The notes under the pieces were generated by a model. The model saw only the letters and a list, made by a program, of their open reading frames with translations. It did no database searches and was not told where the DNA came from. Below are positions 5,673-6,898 of a stretch of 6,898 bases of DNA, piece after piece. Both the position numbers and the translations under genes were made by a program. This stretch comes from a bacterium (GTDB lineage Bacteria > SZUA-79 > Acidulodesulfobacterales > Acidulodesulfobacteraceae): contig JAKACI010000081.1 in assembly GCA_021821565.1 (NCBI GenBank), positions 1 to 6,898 of the forward strand, given 5' to 3'. How positions within the stretch are numbered: position 1 is the stretch's first letter; each line of letters opens with the position of its first letter.

Positions 5673-6898
5673 TTACCCGTTAAATTTAAAAATCTTAACC
5701 GTGTTAGACAGTTCTGCTGCCAGCTTAGATAACGAAGCTGCGGCTTCGTTTACCTGCGTGCTGCTTGAAAAAGCCAATTCTTGAGAACGCAGGATTGAAT
5801 CGGAAGAGCTTGATATCTCCTCGGTAGCTGTTGATTGCTCTTCTGCGGCGGTTGCTATTAAAGTAATCATATCTTTTAATTTATTTGTCAATTCTTTGAT
5901 AATATCAATCTGTTCGCCTGCTTTTTTAGCTACGATTACGCCGTTTTTAACTTCTTCTTTTCCATAATTCATTGACTCAACAGCCTTACCCGTATCTTCC
6001 TGTATAGAAACAACCATTCCGGTTATCTCTTTTGTTGCCTTTGTTGTTCTTTCAGCGAGTTTTCTAACTTCATCGGCAACAACGGCAAAACCCTTTCCCT
6101 GTTCTCCCGCTCTTGCCGCTTCAATAGCGGCATTTAAAGCAAGGAGATTGGTCTGGTCGGCTATTTCATCTATTACCGCTATTATTTCGCCTATTCTTTG
6201 TGAGGATGCGCCGAGCTGTTCTATGACGGCGGAAGCTTTATTTACGGCTTTTTCTATGGAATTAATCTCGTTTATAACATTTTGTACGGCATTATAGCCT
6301 TCATCGGTAGCTTTATTAGTAAGTTCCGCTTCTTGCGCTCCCGATGATGAATTTTTTGCAACCTCTATTATAGCAAGGGTTATCTGTTTTATTGATTCTA
6401 CAATGGACGAGCCGTTCTGTTTCATTTGCATTATATTTCCTTCAAGCTCTTTTGAAGAAGAATTCAGCTCAACACCGCTGCTTGAGATAGAATTTACTGC
6501 ATTTGAAATCATACTGACGTTGTTGGATAATGAATCAATAAGAGTATTTACATGATTTACAAGTTTTCCTATTTCATTTTTTGGATTTATATTGATTATT
6601 ATTTTTGACCTTAAATCACCTTTTGCCACTTCTCCTATTTTTTTTATCGTAAGCTCAAGTTCGTCTAATAATGTTTTTTTAAAATAATAGCTTACTAAAA
6701 GAAGTATTATCAGAACTAAAAATGGAAAAGCCATAAAAAAATCTAAAAGTATACTTATTTTCTTAGCAGTATGTGAGGTTAATGTATTATCAACAAACCG
6801 GAGGTGTTTAATGATTATATCCATATTTTTTTTCCAGTAGATTATTTTCATAGTCGGACCGACTTTTAAAGGATTTTTTAAAAGCTTATTCATAATAG
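5673..6898 (-). CDS. Methyl-accepting chemotaxis protein, N-terminal part probably beyond window edge
   Basis: This is a membrane receptor that controls the CheA kinase through CheW. Residue numbers here count from the ATG at 6893 (406 residues to the stop). One membrane helix is visible (about 50-70), then a HAMP linker (about 71-122), then the long coiled-coil signalling domain. Its hairpin tip is the highly conserved [41 protein letters not shown] region (243-283). HAMP to C-terminus is about 280 residues, near 40 heptads, so the 40H class is likely. An adaptation-site-like segment, [14 protein letters not shown], lies at about 348-361. There is no C-terminal NWETF-type CheR docking pentapeptide. 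The frame upstream of 6893 is still open to the window edge, and a lone membrane helix directly before HAMP is normally TM2. The first helix and periplasmic sensor are therefore probably outside the window, and the ligand cannot be judged. Confidence 0.93.
   Translation of the reverse strand, partial: IMNKLLKNPLKVGPTMKIIYWKKNMDIIIKHLRFVDNTLTSHTAKKISILLDFFMAFPFLVLIILLLVSYYFKKTLLDELELTIKKIGEVAKGDLRSKIIININPKNEIGKLVNHVNTLIDSLSNNVSMISNAVNSISSSGVELNSSSKELEGNIMQMKQNGSSIVESIKQITLAIIEVAKNSSSGAQEAELTNKATDEGYNAVQNVINEINSIEKAVNKASAVIEQLGASSQRIGEIIAVIDEIADQTNLLALNAAIEAARAGEQGKGFAVVADEVRKLAERTTKATKEITGMVVSIQEDTGKAVESMNYGKEEVKNGVIVAKKAGEQIDIIKELTNKLKDMITLIATAAEEQSTATEEISSSSDSILRSQELAFSSSTQVNEAAASLSKLAAELSNTVKIFKFNG

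Overview
The window looks like a chromosomal piece of an AT-rich Gram-negative bacterium; G+C is low, roughly one third by eye. All six recognisable genes are on the minus strand, so transcription runs from high to low coordinates. The order rsmD - coaD - class I aminotransferase is one I associate with deltaproteobacteria-like genomes. The strong A/T bias and asparagine-rich protein segments would fit an AT-rich relative of that group, for example the Acidulodesulfobacterales, but this assignment is an inference.

Layout from high to low coordinates (direction of transcription): the cytoplasmic half of a methyl-accepting chemotaxis protein, whose frame is still open at the right edge so its sensor part is probably outside the window; a 490-bp gap with hairpins, one doubtful small ORF and a 30-bp AT palindrome just upstream of the next gene; a 12-TM major facilitator transporter with an unusual ~100-residue Asn-rich central linker; a 548-bp gap holding two small non-coding transposon-like elements; a Crp/Fnr-family regulator; RsmD (16S rRNA G966 methyltransferase); a 260-bp AT-rich gap with a possible terminator; CoaD (coenzyme A synthesis); and an aspartate-type aminotransferase cut off by the left edge. 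coaD and the aminotransferase overlap by 17 bp and are almost certainly co-transcribed.

The genes themselves are ordinary housekeeping, transport and signalling functions. The most interesting material is non-coding. Element A (3290-3497) has perfect 18-bp terminal inverted repeats, a matching 5-bp flanking duplication (GCATC) and four internal hairpins. Element B (3592-3750) has perfect 18-bp inverted repeats ending in TTAA. Neither encodes a transposase, so both look like MITEs moved by an unseen element. They sit side by side in the region that should contain the regulator's promoter. I see no defence system, CRISPR array, tRNA, rRNA or recognisable riboswitch, and no clear undescribed multi-gene system.
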